DNA of 64,000 bases, taken from assembly GCA_017521245.1 (NCBI GenBank), contig JAFXDI010000050.1, positions 1-64,000 on the forward strand, in the 5' to 3' direction. A model generated the notes under the pieces. It saw nothing but the letters and a program-made list of their open reading frames with translations. It was not told the origin of the DNA and searched no databases. Positions 34,513-43,153 of the stretch are shown here, one piece after another; positions within the stretch are counted from its first letter, which is position 1; the number at the start of each line of letters is the position of its first letter. Origin of the DNA: Bacteroidales bacterium. Lineage in GTDB: Bacteria > Bacteroidota > Bacteroidia > Bacteroidales > G3-4614. A program made the position numbers and the translations under genes.

Positions 34513-34546
34513 AAAAAAAATTGAGGAAGTATGACTACTTTCAATT
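34513..34546 (-). terminator. Terminator of the candidate ncRNA
   Basis: AATTGA and AAGTA (minus strand) pair with TACTT and TCAATT across a four-base loop with a two-base bulge, then a run of T (A at 34513-34520 on the plus strand). Confidence 0.65.
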
Positions 34547-34732
34547 ACAAAGGTAGGACATACTATTCCTTTCGCAATTTTTTTAGACCAATATAAATAA
34601 ATCTCGTACCAAACTTTAACCTCGATAGACAACTATTATTACACAATTAACAGAGTAGCGAGTAAAATAAATTTACACTATTTTATTCTTGTCCTTACGT
34701 CTATCCAATAGTTACTATACAAATATCTCTGT
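34513..34732 (-). ncRNA. Candidate non-coding RNA of about 220 nt
   Basis: In the 480-base gap between gph and rfbC the minus strand has a consensus promoter (34738-34768) and, about 220 bases further on, an intrinsic terminator (34513-34546). No open frame of useful length lies between. The 5' end AACAGAG (34727-34733) can pair with CTCTGTT (34649-34655), and GATAGAC (34699-34705) with GTCTATC (34624-34630). These two pairings cross, so they are either alternatives or a pseudoknot. Size and isolation recall 6S RNA, but I do not recognise its conserved parts. RNase P, tmRNA and SRP RNA signatures are absent. Confidence 0.55.
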
Positions 34733-34737
34733 TGTGG

Positions 34738-34768
34738 CAAAAGTATATATTTTTAATTAAAAAGGCAA
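34738..34768 (-). promoter_or_regulatory. Orphan promoter of the candidate ncRNA
   Basis: TTG (34766-34768), 20-base spacer, TACTTTTG (34738-34745) on the minus strand. There is no minus-strand gene downstream before dnaE, which has its own promoter. Confidence 0.65.
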
Positions 34769-34892
34769 CACCTTATATTAAAATATAATTTTTATCGACC
34801 AAAAGAGTGTTTCAACAGACTAAGCAAGCTCCTGTTTTTATTTTCCAAAGTAATTATTTGCTATCTGCAATATTTTTTTTTGATAAAGAATA

Positions 34893-34921
34893 TTGTTTTT
34901 AATAGAAATATTGTAACTTAG
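34893..34921 (+). promoter_or_regulatory. Possible rfbC promoter
   Basis: TTG (34893-34895), 18-base spacer, TAACTTAG (34914-34921, one mismatch). The transcript would start near 34929, favouring the ATG at 34970 over the one at 34925. Confidence 0.4.
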
Positions 34922-34969
34922 CAAATGTTAAACTTAAAATTATTTGATATTGATTTATTTCTACGCACT

Positions 34970-35515
34970 ATGATTTTTGAAAAAACCAATATTGATGGGG
35001 TTTTTGTAATTACTCCTAATTTTATTGGCGATAGCAGAGGCTACTTTATTGAAAGATACCGCAAGGAATTATTCGACAAAGAGATTGGCGAGGTTGATTT
35101 TATTCAAGACAATCAATCACTATCGTCAAGAGGCGTTTTACGAGGACTACACTACCAAAAAGGAGATTTTTCTCAAGCCAAAATGGTTTGGGTGTTATCT
35201 GGCAAAGTTATTGATGTTGCCGTTGATCTAAGAAAAGAGTCTCCGACTTTTGGCAAATATGTAATGGTAGAACTTTCGGATGAAAACAAAAAGATGGTGT
35301 TTATCCCTCGTGGTTTTGCTCACGGTTTTTTAGTGGTTTCGGAGAGTGCTACCTTTGCTTACAAGGTTGACAATATTTATGCTCCTAAAGAAGAGGTTAC
35401 AATCTCATTTGATGACAAAGATTTGAATATTGAGTGGCCAATTGGGGATATGAATATCATAATGTCAGAGAAGGATAAGAATGGCATTAAGTTTATTGAT
35501 GCTGAATATTTTTAA
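34970..35515 (+). CDS. rfbC: dTDP-4-dehydrorhamnose 3,5-epimerase
   Basis: Cupin-fold enzyme of dTDP-rhamnose synthesis, 181 aa from ATG 34970. It has the catalytic base His61 in VLRGLHYQKGD, Lys71, the IDVAVDLRKESPTFGK block, RGFAHGFLV, and the catalytic Tyr131 in FAYKVDN. The 15-residue extension to 34925 (LNLKLFDIDLFLR) is outside the family alignment. The other rhamnose genes rfbA, rfbB and rfbD are absent from the window, so the pathway is scattered. A Sel1-repeat protein follows 11 bp downstream on the same strand. Confidence 0.94.
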   Translation: MIFEKTNIDGVFVITPNFIGDSRGYFIERYRKELFDKEIGEVDFIQDNQSLSSRGVLRGLHYQKGDFSQAKMVWVLSGKVIDVAVDLRKESPTFGKYVMVELSDENKKMVFIPRGFAHGFLVVSESATFAYKVDNIYAPKEEVTISFDDKDLNIEWPIGDMNIIMSEKDKNGIKFIDAEYF

Positions 35516-35526
35516 AGATATTGATT

Positions 35527-36357
35527 ATGAAAAGATTTATTTTGATGTCAATTCTATTATTGACTGCGGTTTGCGGTTTTGCACAAACTTACGAGGAGGC
35601 TAAAAGTGCATTTGACAGTGGCGATTACAAAACTGCCTTAACTATTGCTCAACAACTACCTGATTGCAATAAAGCAAAGATTCTTTTAGGAGATATGTAT
35701 TTAGACGGTTTAGGTATGACTCATGCCGATTTTGCTAAAGCATTGGAGTGTTATACTGAAGCCGCAAACGCAAATAGTGCAGAGGCACAATATATTATAG
35801 GCTCATTATACTACACTGGAAGAGGTGTTCATAAGAGCTACCCCGAAGCTGCCGCTTGGTATGAGAAATCGGCAAACAACGGCTATGCCACTGCTCAATC
35901 AGATCTTGGAGAGATGTATTATAGAGGCAAAGGTATTCCTCGTGACTACACTAAAGCCGTAAAATGGTTTGAAATGGCTGTTGAGCAAAACGATGCTAAA
36001 GCAATGTTCTTCCTTGGAGGTATGTATAACAGCAGAGGTCAAGGTGTTCAAACAAACACATTAAAGACTGCCGAGCTTTGGAGAAAAGCAGCCGCTTTAG
36101 GTTATCCAAATGCTGAGTTCTATTTAGGACAAATGTATATGATTGGCAGGGGAGGTATTACCCAAAATGCAGACTCGGCTATGATATGGATTAACAAAGC
36201 AGCTGAAGATGGTTGCGTTGATGCTCAATTCTATTTAGGCGAGAGTGCCGCTGTCAAAGGCGACATAGAGAAGGCTAAAGAGTGGTATGGTAAAGCTGCT
36301 GAAAAAGGTCTTCAAAAGGCTCAACTTAAACTTGACGCCATTAATAACGGGCAATAA
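35527..36357 (+). CDS. Sel1-repeat secreted protein
   Basis: A 276-aa protein with signal peptide (MKRFILMSILLLTAVCGFAQ) followed by about six Sel1-like alpha/alpha repeats of roughly 36 residues (for example AKALECYTEAANANSAEAQYIIGSLYYTGRG). Sel1 repeats form solenoids that bind other proteins, often in envelope stress or signalling. I start at ATG 35527, since the TTG six bases earlier is unlikely. It is probably co-transcribed with rfbC and ends before a strong terminator. The partner is unknown. Confidence 0.87.
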   Translation: MKRFILMSILLLTAVCGFAQTYEEAKSAFDSGDYKTALTIAQQLPDCNKAKILLGDMYLDGLGMTHADFAKALECYTEAANANSAEAQYIIGSLYYTGRGVHKSYPEAAAWYEKSANNGYATAQSDLGEMYYRGKGIPRDYTKAVKWFEMAVEQNDAKAMFFLGGMYNSRGQGVQTNTLKTAELWRKAAALGYPNAEFYLGQMYMIGRGGITQNADSAMIWINKAAEDGCVDAQFYLGESAAVKGDIEKAKEWYGKAAEKGLQKAQLKLDAINNGQ

Positions 36358-36421
36358 TATTGAATAAAACGGGCTTTATTAAAAGCCAAACAAATTCAAT
36401 AGCATAAAACAGATATTAAAA

Positions 36422-36455
36422 AAATACGGATTGATAGACAATCCGTATTTTTTTT
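36422..36455 (+). terminator. Terminator after the Sel1 gene
   Basis: A 12-bp perfect stem AAATACGGATTG (36422-36433) with CAATCCGTATTT (36439-36450), then a run of T. Confidence 0.92.
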
Positions 36456-36479
36456 GGTATTTAGATATAATCCCGGTAA

Positions 36480-36974
36480 TTACTCTTTTTCAATCTCAGT
36501 AGAAGCCGGATATACCTTATAGGTTTTCTCCGCCATATCGTTTATGTATTTTGTAAATTCTGAAAGTGTTGCAAACTCCTCTTTTACCTCTAAACGAGCC
36601 GGAAGTTGATCTCCGTCTGATATTCCCATCCTAAGATGGATTACCGCAGGAAAATCACTCTCTGTAAATACCAAATCTTCGGGTTGGATTATTGTTGCCT
36701 TCATTCGAGGTATAAATCCCCATGGTAGACGCGTAAATATTGTATCCCATTGACCAAATCCCTTATAATCATATTTACGTTCAAGGGCAACCCTATCAAC
36801 GTATGTTATATCAACATGTAGTCCTTTTAGAGAGGTTGCATCCTCTACCATATCAAAGGCATACCATACGTCTTTCCAATTATACATATTTGATTCATCA
36901 TCAGGATCTCCACACGATGTAAACGTACTCACCCCTACCACTGTCACAATTATTGCTAAAAGTAATTTTTTCAT
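36480..36974 (-). CDS. Hypothetical lipoprotein
   Basis: A 164-aa lipoprotein with signal and lipobox STFTSC (Cys21) followed by an acidic linker (GDPDDESN). The mature part is a compact beta-rich domain with many aromatic residues (WKDVWYAFDMVED, GQWDTIFTRLPWGFIPRM). I recognise no named family. It starts 13 bp after the outer-membrane beta-barrel gene and is probably in its operon, so the two may work together in the outer membrane. Confidence 0.72.
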   Translation of the reverse strand: MKKLLLAIIVTVVGVSTFTSCGDPDDESNMYNWKDVWYAFDMVEDATSLKGLHVDITYVDRVALERKYDYKGFGQWDTIFTRLPWGFIPRMKATIIQPEDLVFTESDFPAVIHLRMGISDGDQLPARLEVKEEFATLSEFTKYINDMAEKTYKVYPASTEIEKE

Positions 36975-36987
36975 AGTATTTTATCCG

Positions 36988-37635
36988 TTAAAATATATAT
37001 GCTGCTGATATTTGCCAACGTTTTGCTTTTGATGAGAACTCCAACCCCATATCATCTAAGACATATTTATAGGTATAATCAAGAGGGAAGATATAGTTAA
37101 AACCTATATTCAGGTGGTCAAACAAAACTATTCCAGCCCCTACTCCTACTCCCATTGAGAGTTTTTTTGTTTGTGATTCCAGTGTTGAGGAATCAACACC
37201 CTGTTCATCTAATGTTCCTTTTATAAAATTCTCTATATTATCTATATCTCCTAAATTAAACGAGAAATCAGGACCCGCCGACAAATAGATACCAATCACA
37301 TTCGCCAGCGAAACTTGCCACTTTAAATTCAGAGGAACATCTATAAGGTTGCGGTTATCTGAAACTCCTCCTTGTTCGTTGTCGTAGTTTACTGTTTCTC
37401 GTGCATACATTACTGCCGCATCAATATTAAAACCTAATGGCAACTTTGCATTAAGCATAGGACCGATAAAGAATCCCGCACGATTTTTAGATGAGAAGTT
37501 ATCTGTAAAATCACCTTTAAACGATAGCGTTGATAGTGTTACTCCACCCTTTACCCCAAACGAAAATGTTTTTGCCGAGACAGGTAAAAAGGCTAAAATT
37601 GTTAGTAGTAGTGATATTATTATCTTCTTTTTCAT
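36988..37635 (-). CDS. Outer-membrane beta-barrel protein
   Basis: A 215-aa protein with signal peptide (to about residue 22) and a mature part of alternating beta strands typical of PorT/outer-membrane beta-barrel domain proteins (PF13568-like). Markers are FGVKGGVTLSTLSF, RAGFFIGPMLNAKLPLGFNIDAAVMYARE, LIDVPLNLKWQV, YLSAGPDFSFNLG and the final phenylalanine of WQISAAYIF. I start at ATG 37635, since the frame upstream opens only with TTG. It is followed by the 164-aa lipoprotein. Its role is unknown, and PorT itself is a T9SS component of similar size. Confidence 0.82.
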   Translation of the reverse strand: MKKKIIISLLLTILAFLPVSAKTFSFGVKGGVTLSTLSFKGDFTDNFSSKNRAGFFIGPMLNAKLPLGFNIDAAVMYARETVNYDNEQGGVSDNRNLIDVPLNLKWQVSLANVIGIYLSAGPDFSFNLGDIDNIENFIKGTLDEQGVDSSTLESQTKKLSMGVGVGAGIVLFDHLNIGFNYIFPLDYTYKYVLDDMGLEFSSKAKRWQISAAYIF

Positions 37636-37668
37636 ATTTATTGCCAAACTTTAGTATCTGTTTATTAC

Positions 37669-37691
37669 CACGTTATTTACGTGCAAATATA
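37669..37691 (-). promoter_or_regulatory. -7 box and 5' hairpin of the beta-barrel gene
   Basis: TATATTTG on the minus strand (37684-37691) matches TAnnTTTG. The transcript would begin with the CACGT/ACGTG dyad (37669-37683). The -33 position reads TTTT and overlaps the T-run of the tRNA terminator. Confidence 0.5.
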
Positions 37692-37707
37692 AGAAATTTA
37701 GAGAAAT

Positions 37708-37735
37708 AAAAAAAGGTTGCCATTTGACAACCTTT
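37708..37735 (-). terminator. Terminator of the tRNA transcript
   Basis: AAAGGTTG (37712-37719) pairs with CAACCTTT (37728-37735), followed on the minus strand by seven T, 8 bases after the tRNA 3' end. Confidence 0.82.
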
Positions 37736-37742
37736 CCCTCAG

Positions 37743-37816
37743 TAGCGGGAACGAGAATTGAACTCGTGACCTCCGGGTTATGAATCCGACGCTCTAACCA
37801 ACTGAGCTATCCCGCC
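37743..37816 (-). tRNA. tRNA with CAU anticodon (elongator Met, or Ile2)
   Basis: A 74-nt cloverleaf. The acceptor stem GGCGGGA pairs with TCCCGCT (one G-T at the end), the D arm is GCTC-AGTTGGTTA-GAGC, the anticodon loop is TTCATAA, and the T arm is ACGAG-TTCAATT-CTCGT. CCA is not encoded. The anticodon stem TCGGA/CCCGG has one G-T and an A31-C39 mismatch beside the loop. It lacks initiator features (no mismatch at 1-72, no three G-C pairs next to the loop), so it is elongator tRNA-Met or the lysidine-modified tRNA-Ile(CAU). Met is more likely. It has its own promoter and terminator. Confidence 0.93.
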
Positions 37817-37832
37817 ATCCTTTTTGCGGTTG

Positions 37833-37863
37833 CAAAGGTAGTCATTATTTTTCTCTTATGCAA
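37833..37863 (-). promoter_or_regulatory. tRNA promoter
   Basis: TTG (37861-37863), 20-base spacer, TACCTTTG (37833-37840) on the minus strand, about 16 bases before the tRNA. Confidence 0.68.
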
Positions 37864-37951
37864 GAGAAGATGTAAAAAACTTTTAAAAAATATGCCATTC
37901 ATGACTCTACTTTAGAATCTAAATGGCACATTTAAGTTTATATCAAAGAGT

Positions 37952-38581
37952 TTAGAACGATAATCCTAATCTAAATCCTGCATTGTTTAACCCTTTTACA
38001 CTATATGTCAAAACTTCTGATTTGTTTGTTGCATAGCTATAATAGAGAGCAACATGCAATCCCACTTTTTGACTTGAAGTAAAATAGATGGTTGTTCCAA
38101 CTTCAGGACACACATAAAATCCCCAACTCTTATCTCGTGATGTAAATGAGTTATAGTACGATGACACTTTTGAAAATTCGGGTCCTAATTTTACTGCCAA
38201 ATAGGGCTTCACTATTGCATCGGGGATAAAACGATAACGCAGTGACACACCAAATGGAAGTTGAAAAATTGAGTGTTGTTGATCGGTTGTAAGTGCCGAT
38301 GTTTCGGACAACATCAGAGTTTGCCTCTCAATATATTGATTATTTGTACTATATGTCATAAAGGCTCCTATTCCCACATTGTCAGTCAGATAGTATCCTC
38401 CGTCTAACGACATTCCCCAACCGGCTGCTTTGTCGGCAAAGTTTGTGTTTATTGGAATATTAAACTGCCAATCTATATCAAGATAACCACTATTGGTTAT
38501 TTGCGCTTTTGTTGTTTGCGGAACATATAGCAATGACACTAACAGTAATGCCGATATTATTATTTTATTTATGTTTTTCAT
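37952..38581 (-). CDS. Outer-membrane beta-barrel protein
   Basis: A 209-aa protein with a signal peptide (cleaved near TTKAQ, about residue 26) and a mature part of eight or more predicted amphipathic strands. Markers are WGMSLDGGYYLTDNVGIGAFMTYST, FQLPFGVSLRYRF, VKPYLAVKLGPEFSKV, FYVCPEVGTTIYF and a final LGLSF ending in phenylalanine. This fits the OmpW/porin-like small barrels abundant in Bacteroidetes. It lies 22 bp after the DUF4136 lipoprotein gene, probably in the same operon. No substrate can be assigned. Confidence 0.8.
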   Translation of the reverse strand: MKNINKIIISALLLVSLLYVPQTTKAQITNSGYLDIDWQFNIPINTNFADKAAGWGMSLDGGYYLTDNVGIGAFMTYSTNNQYIERQTLMLSETSALTTDQQHSIFQLPFGVSLRYRFIPDAIVKPYLAVKLGPEFSKVSSYYNSFTSRDKSWGFYVCPEVGTTIYFTSSQKVGLHVALYYSYATNKSEVLTYSVKGLNNAGFRLGLSF

Positions 38582-38603
38582 AATTGTCTGCTTTTATATT
38601 ATT

Positions 38604-39239
38604 CTACTTTTTAATATAGGGAGATTGGGTAAATGCTTGGTTTATTCCACGTTTTGCATTGTTTATATCAGAACGGGTTGAACCACTCATTGTTCCTCCT
38701 ACGCACATACTCCATATTTGGTGAAGTTTCTCTTTCTCCTTATTTATCCAAATCATTTCGCCCAATAACGAACCTATATCGTAACGATATGTTACTGCGT
38801 ATGCAGGATATGGATACATTGGACCCCATCCCGGCCAATAGTTATATCCCCACCACCAATCGTACCAATAATAGGGCGAATAGTAATCGGTAAAATAGTA
38901 TGAGTTTTCAACATAACTTAATTGGATTCCTAAATCGGCACTCTCTCTGTCGGCTTTGCTCAACTGTACATATCCCCTGTCCTTCATATTATTGGCAAAT
39001 GTATTTATTAATGTTTGAGCATTCTCATCATACCAATTCTCAACCTTTCCCGACAAAACCTTTATTGTATCAGATATGTAAAAGGTTGAAAACGATGAGA
39101 AATTGACCGACTTATCGTAATCGGTGTAGGTCACAAACTCTGTTGAGAGCTCATCAAAGTCGGGATCTTTCTGACAAGAGGTGATTGTTAGAGAGAAAAA
39201 CACGACCATCATCATTAGTAGGGTTGTTAATCTTTTCAT
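38604..39239 (-). CDS. DUF4136 lipoprotein
   Basis: A 211-aa lipoprotein with lipobox TITSC (Cys22). It contains a DUF4136 domain: VTYTDYDKSVNFSSFSTFYISD, then MKDRGYVQLSKADRESADLGIQLSYVEN and LIWINKEKEKLHQIWSMCVGGTMSG. The middle is strikingly rich in Tyr, Trp and Pro (YFTDYYSPYYWYDWWWGYNY). The domain is widespread in outer-membrane lipoproteins and its function is unknown. It is followed by a beta-barrel gene 22 bp downstream, so they may form a lipoprotein-barrel pair. Confidence 0.87.
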   Translation of the reverse strand: MKRLTTLLMMMVVFFSLTITSCQKDPDFDELSTEFVTYTDYDKSVNFSSFSTFYISDTIKVLSGKVENWYDENAQTLINTFANNMKDRGYVQLSKADRESADLGIQLSYVENSYYFTDYYSPYYWYDWWWGYNYWPGWGPMYPYPAYAVTYRYDIGSLLGEMIWINKEKEKLHQIWSMCVGGTMSGSTRSDINNAKRGINQAFTQSPYIKK

Positions 39240-39388
39240 ATTGTTCTGGTTTTAATATCACAAACTAAAAACACATATCTTCATAGATTTGTTTAAGGCA
39301 CAAAAATAATTAAAAATAATCTTCTCTTTTTGTTAACTAAAGAAAATATTTATTTTAAAATTGTTAATTTCCATTTTCTCCTGTAAAA

Positions 39389-39419
39389 TTGCCTTTTTGC
39401 TTTTTTTTGAGTAACTTCG
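39389..39419 (+). promoter_or_regulatory. Promoter of the secreted subtilase
   Basis: TTG (39389-39391), 20-base spacer, TAACTTCG (39412-39419, one mismatch), 20 bases before the start codon. Confidence 0.55.
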
Positions 39420-39438
39420 CCACTAAAATATAAGCACT

Positions 39439-42400
39439 ATGAAAAAACACTCCTTTTTTATAGCATTTTTGCTATTTTTATCTTCTGTTATTGTAGCCCA
39501 ACCCAAAGTTGAGCAAGAACTTCAACAATTAATAATGCAACGTTGCGATGATATGATAAGCATTAATATTGTTTTCAAATCGCAAATAGACAGAAAGGGA
39601 CTAAAATCAAAAACCCTGCTCATTAAAAATACTGAAATAAAAAAGGATGTTGTTATTAATGAACTTAAAAATCATTCACAAAAGTCTCAAACAAATATTC
39701 TTGAACTTTTAAAAAGCGAAGAGAAGATAAACCGCGTGGCTAATATCAGTTGCCACTGGCTTTCTAACTCAATATGCTGCGATGCAAAGAGGGAGGTTAT
39801 TGAGGCTCTTTCTTTTATTGATGAGATTGACATTATAGGATTAAACAAAGAAGTTACGCTTATTTGCGACAATTTGGAAGATGAGAGTTTGGCAGAGACT
39901 CTTGCTAATAATACAAATGCTACACCTCACGTTCTTCAGATTAATGCCGATGATGTATGGGCATTAGGTTATACCGGAAAGAATGTTGTTGTTGCCGTTC
40001 TGGACTCAGGAACAAACTTTGACCATTACGACCTAAGCGACCACCTATGGAGCGGATATGCTGATTGCGATGGTGATGGTATTGCTGACGATATTATTCA
40101 CGGATGGAACTTTGCTTCTAAAGATATTGGAGGTAATAGCAACATTAAAGATGACTTTGGACATGGCACACACTGTGCAGGTATTGTTTGTGGAGATGGA
40201 ACATCGGGAAACACAACAGGTATTGCACCTGACGCATCACTGATGACCTTAAAAATTGTAAACAGAAGTGGAGGCGGAACTCCCGAACAGATGATTAAGG
40301 GTGTTGAGTTTGCCGTTGAGAATGGCGCTGACATATTGAGTATGTCGTTAGGTTTTAAGAATAGTCAGATTGGCGATGCTGCTAAAACATCACTTCGAAA
40401 AACATTTGAGAATGTACTTGAGGCCGGTGTTATTGTTTGTGCTGCAGCAGGTAATGACGGCAATAGTATAGGTGTCCCCAATAATATTGACATTCCGGCA
40501 AGTTGTCCTCCTCCATATATTCACGAAGACCAAATGGAGAATAGTGGCGGAATCTCGAGTATTGTTTGCGTTGGTGCTGTTTACAGCAATGACGAGTATG
40601 CATCTTTCTCTTCTCAAGGTCCATCAACATGGCAAGGCAGTGAATGGGACGACTATGCTTACAATGAAAACAATATTGGTCTTATACGCCCCGACATAGT
40701 TGCTCCCGGAAATATGATTTACTCGCTTAAACACGATACAAACAACAAATATAAATTTAACTCAGGCACATCGCAGGCTACTCCATGCGTTGCAGGTGTT
40801 ATGGCTCTTATGTTAGAGAAAAATCCCAACTTAACGCCTGCCGAGATTTGCGAAATAATTGAGAATACAGCTGTTAAATTAGGAGACAAGAAAAATAACC
40901 TTACTGGTTCCGGACGTATTGATGCTTTAAATGCTATTAATGGCATTGAGAGTTCTATTGAAAAACCTTTCGTTAAATTAACCGGGTTTTCTCCCACCAA
41001 GGCAAATCAAGGCGCATTAGACATTTGTTTGACTCTTAGAAACTTTGGCAAGGGTAATAGTGGCGAGAGTACAACTACAATTCTCACAACCAACGACAAC
41101 TACGTTTCTATTAATGATGACACTAAAAGTTTGGGCATAATAAACAGCAATGAGGAGAAAGAGATTACTTTCTCATTAAATATTGATTCTGCCACTCCTA
41201 ATGGTCATAATCTGCTCTTAAAACTAACTACCACCGATGGAGAACTTGTTTGGAATGACGAACTTGTTATAAAGATTGATGCTGAGCCTAAGATTGTTTT
41301 CAACTCAAAATCCATTGAGACTATTGAGGCTGGAGAAGATGTTTGGTTTGACGTAGAGTTGATTAATAACGGAACTGTTGCTACTACCGATAAGTCTTCG
41401 GTTACACTAAGTTCTACTTCGCCATACGTTAGTTTCATTAAAAAAAGTGATGAGATTAACACTTTAAGCGTAGGAGGCAAAGAGAGTGTAAGTTTTGGCG
41501 TTAATATAGATAAATCTATTACTGACAACTCAACAGTAAATTTTGATATTTATACTACCCCTAATAACTTCAGTCAAGTTAAAGATATTATCTATGAATT
41601 TGAAACAGAAAAGAATGACTATGGCTATTATGACGAAGGTTTCTGTGGCTGGACTACTTTTGATGCAAGTAATGACGACAGAGACCATCCATGGTGGCAC
41701 TCATCAAATTATGTTAGCCATTATGTTGAAAACATAGGTGAAGTTTATTCGGGCAAAGGTTGTTTGATAAGCGAAGCATATTGTATGATAGCAATGATTG
41801 AATATAGCGTTCCTATTGACAACTATTTAGTATCGCCAAAAATAAGAGCCACCAAAGATAGTAAATTTAAATTCAAAGTAAGAACTGACAATATTTTCTA
41901 TAATGGTCAGCATTTTGGGGTTGCTATTTCAGAGACAGGAAACAACTCTGCCGACTCCTTTACCACTATTAAGGAGTGGATCATTAACGACGTAAGTGGC
42001 ACAGAGTGGCAAGAATACTCTATTGATTTAAGCGAGTATGAAGGCAAGGATATTTATGTTGCTATCAGAAACTTCTTTACCGAAGAAGAGTGGACTCTCC
42101 TTAATAACGGATATGATCTCCATCTTTTACTTGTTGATGATGCAATGTTTGAAAGTGTTATTGATGTTTCAGATAACGTTAAATACAACAATTACAGCTA
42201 CTTCTCAGTTAAGGTAAAATCTGATCCTATCCCTGCTCCCTCAAATATTGTGGCTACGGCTATTGATGAGAAGAGCATCAAACTCTCTTGGGATGCAGTT
42301 GCAAATGTTCAAAGCTACAACATATATAACAGCGATTGCGAACTTATAACTACTGTTAATGGAATAACTCAATTTACAGATACAAATCTTAGACCTAATA

Positions 42401-43074
42401 CAGAATATTGGTATAAGATTAGTTCGGTTTATAATGGTAGCGAATCGGAGTTATCAGAGTGGGTTTCTGCCACAACAAACAAAGCCGACTACAATATTGC
42501 CATAAAATCGGTTGTATATAACGAAGCAATGGAAGTTGGAGATAACGAGATAGAGATTACATTTGTTAATGATGGTAAATATAACCAACAAGCAAGAAGC
42601 ACTATTACTCTTTCAACAGAAGATGAATATTTGACAATCGTAACAAACAATATTAATCTTAATGCTTTGGATGTTAATGAAGAGGCAACTAAGATATTTA
42701 CTATATCATTAAACGAAATTCCACCTTTTGGTTATAAGGTTAATATAAATGCCAATATTACACAAAAGTTTGACCCGTTCCTATCTTGGGATTGTCCTTT
42801 CTCTATAACACCTAACACAACTATTGGAATTGAGGAGAGCAAAAATAATGAAGAGACTCTATTTGCCATTGTTAATGGCGAGGTATTGACAATTAATGGC
42901 ATAGAGGGTAATGCACATATATGGATTTATGATGTTTCGGGTATGTGTATTCACAACTCTACCAGCAATAACAGTTCTTTGTCTGTAAACATTGGCAAAT
43001 ACAATAAAGGTATATACATTGTAAGAGTTAAAGATAATAGTGGTGTAAAAGTGCAAAAAGTTTACTTTAAATAG
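39439..43074 (+). CDS. Secreted S8 (subtilisin-like) protease with adhesin and T9SS domains
   Basis: A 1211-aa exoprotease. Order: signal peptide (1-20), propeptide (to about 160), and an S8 catalytic domain with Asp189 in VVAVLDSGTN, His242 in FGHGTHCAG and Ser445 in SGTSQATP. The oxyanion asparagine lies in AAAGNDGN. Two CARDB-like beta regions follow (about 515-720), then a cleaved-adhesin/MAM-like domain (about 730-915) with WWHSSNYVSHY, DNYLVSPKI and WQEYSIDLSEYEGKDIYVAIR. A fibronectin type III domain comes next (about 932-1015). The C-terminal T9SS type A tail is about 1128-1211 (IWIYDVSGMCIHN, YNKGIYIVRVKDNSG, ending KVYFK). It probably degrades host or dietary protein outside the cell. 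The domain mix resembles gingipain-type surface proteases. Confidence 0.93.
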   Translation: MKKHSFFIAFLLFLSSVIVAQPKVEQELQQLIMQRCDDMISINIVFKSQIDRKGLKSKTLLIKNTEIKKDVVINELKNHSQKSQTNILELLKSEEKINRVANISCHWLSNSICCDAKREVIEALSFIDEIDIIGLNKEVTLICDNLEDESLAETLANNTNATPHVLQINADDVWALGYTGKNVVVAVLDSGTNFDHYDLSDHLWSGYADCDGDGIADDIIHGWNFASKDIGGNSNIKDDFGHGTHCAGIVCGDGTSGNTTGIAPDASLMTLKIVNRSGGGTPEQMIKGVEFAVENGADILSMSLGFKNSQIGDAAKTSLRKTFENVLEAGVIVCAAAGNDGNSIGVPNNIDIPASCPPPYIHEDQMENSGGISSIVCVGAVYSNDEYASFSSQGPSTWQGSEWDDYAYNENNIGLIRPDIVAPGNMIYSLKHDTNNKYKFNSGTSQATPCVAGVMALMLEKNPNLTPAEICEIIENTAVKLGDKKNNLTGSGRIDALNAINGIESSIEKPFVKLTGFSPTKANQGALDICLTLRNFGKGNSGESTTTILTTNDNYVSINDDTKSLGIINSNEEKEITFSLNIDSATPNGHNLLLKLTTTDGELVWNDELVIKIDAEPKIVFNSKSIETIEAGEDVWFDVELINNGTVATTDKSSVTLSSTSPYVSFIKKSDEINTLSVGGKESVSFGVNIDKSITDNSTVNFDIYTTPNNFSQVKDIIYEFETEKNDYGYYDEGFCGWTTFDASNDDRDHPWWHSSNYVSHYVENIGEVYSGKGCLISEAYCMIAMIEYSVPIDNYLVSPKIRATKDSKFKFKVRTDNIFYNGQHFGVAISETGNNSADSFTTIKEWIINDVSGTEWQEYSIDLSEYEGKDIYVAIRNFFTEEEWTLLNNGYDLHLLLVDDAMFESVIDVSDNVKYNNYSYFSVKVKSDPIPAPSNIVATAIDEKSIKLSWDAVANVQSYNIYNSDCELITTVNGITQFTDTNLRPNTEYWYKISSVYNGSESELSEWVSATTNKADYNIAIKSVVYNEAMEVGDNEIEITFVNDGKYNQQARSTITLSTEDEYLTIVTNNINLNALDVNEEATKIFTISLNEIPPFGYKVNINANITQKFDPFLSWDCPFSITPNTTIGIEESKNNEETLFAIVNGEVLTINGIEGNAHIWIYDVSGMCIHNSTSNNSSLSVNIGKYNKGIYIVRVKDNSGVKVQKVYFK

Positions 43075-43094
43075 GTATAATTTATATAAAATAG

Positions 43095-43124
43095 TTGTAT
43101 AAAACACTTTTTTGCATATATTTG
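43095..43124 (+). promoter_or_regulatory. Promoter of the WG-repeat gene
   Basis: TTG (43095-43097), 19-base spacer, TATATTTG (43117-43124). The ATG at 43112 lies inside the promoter, which favours ATG 43154. Confidence 0.65.
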
Positions 43125-43153
43125 CATTTATAATTAAAAAAAGAACATTTATT

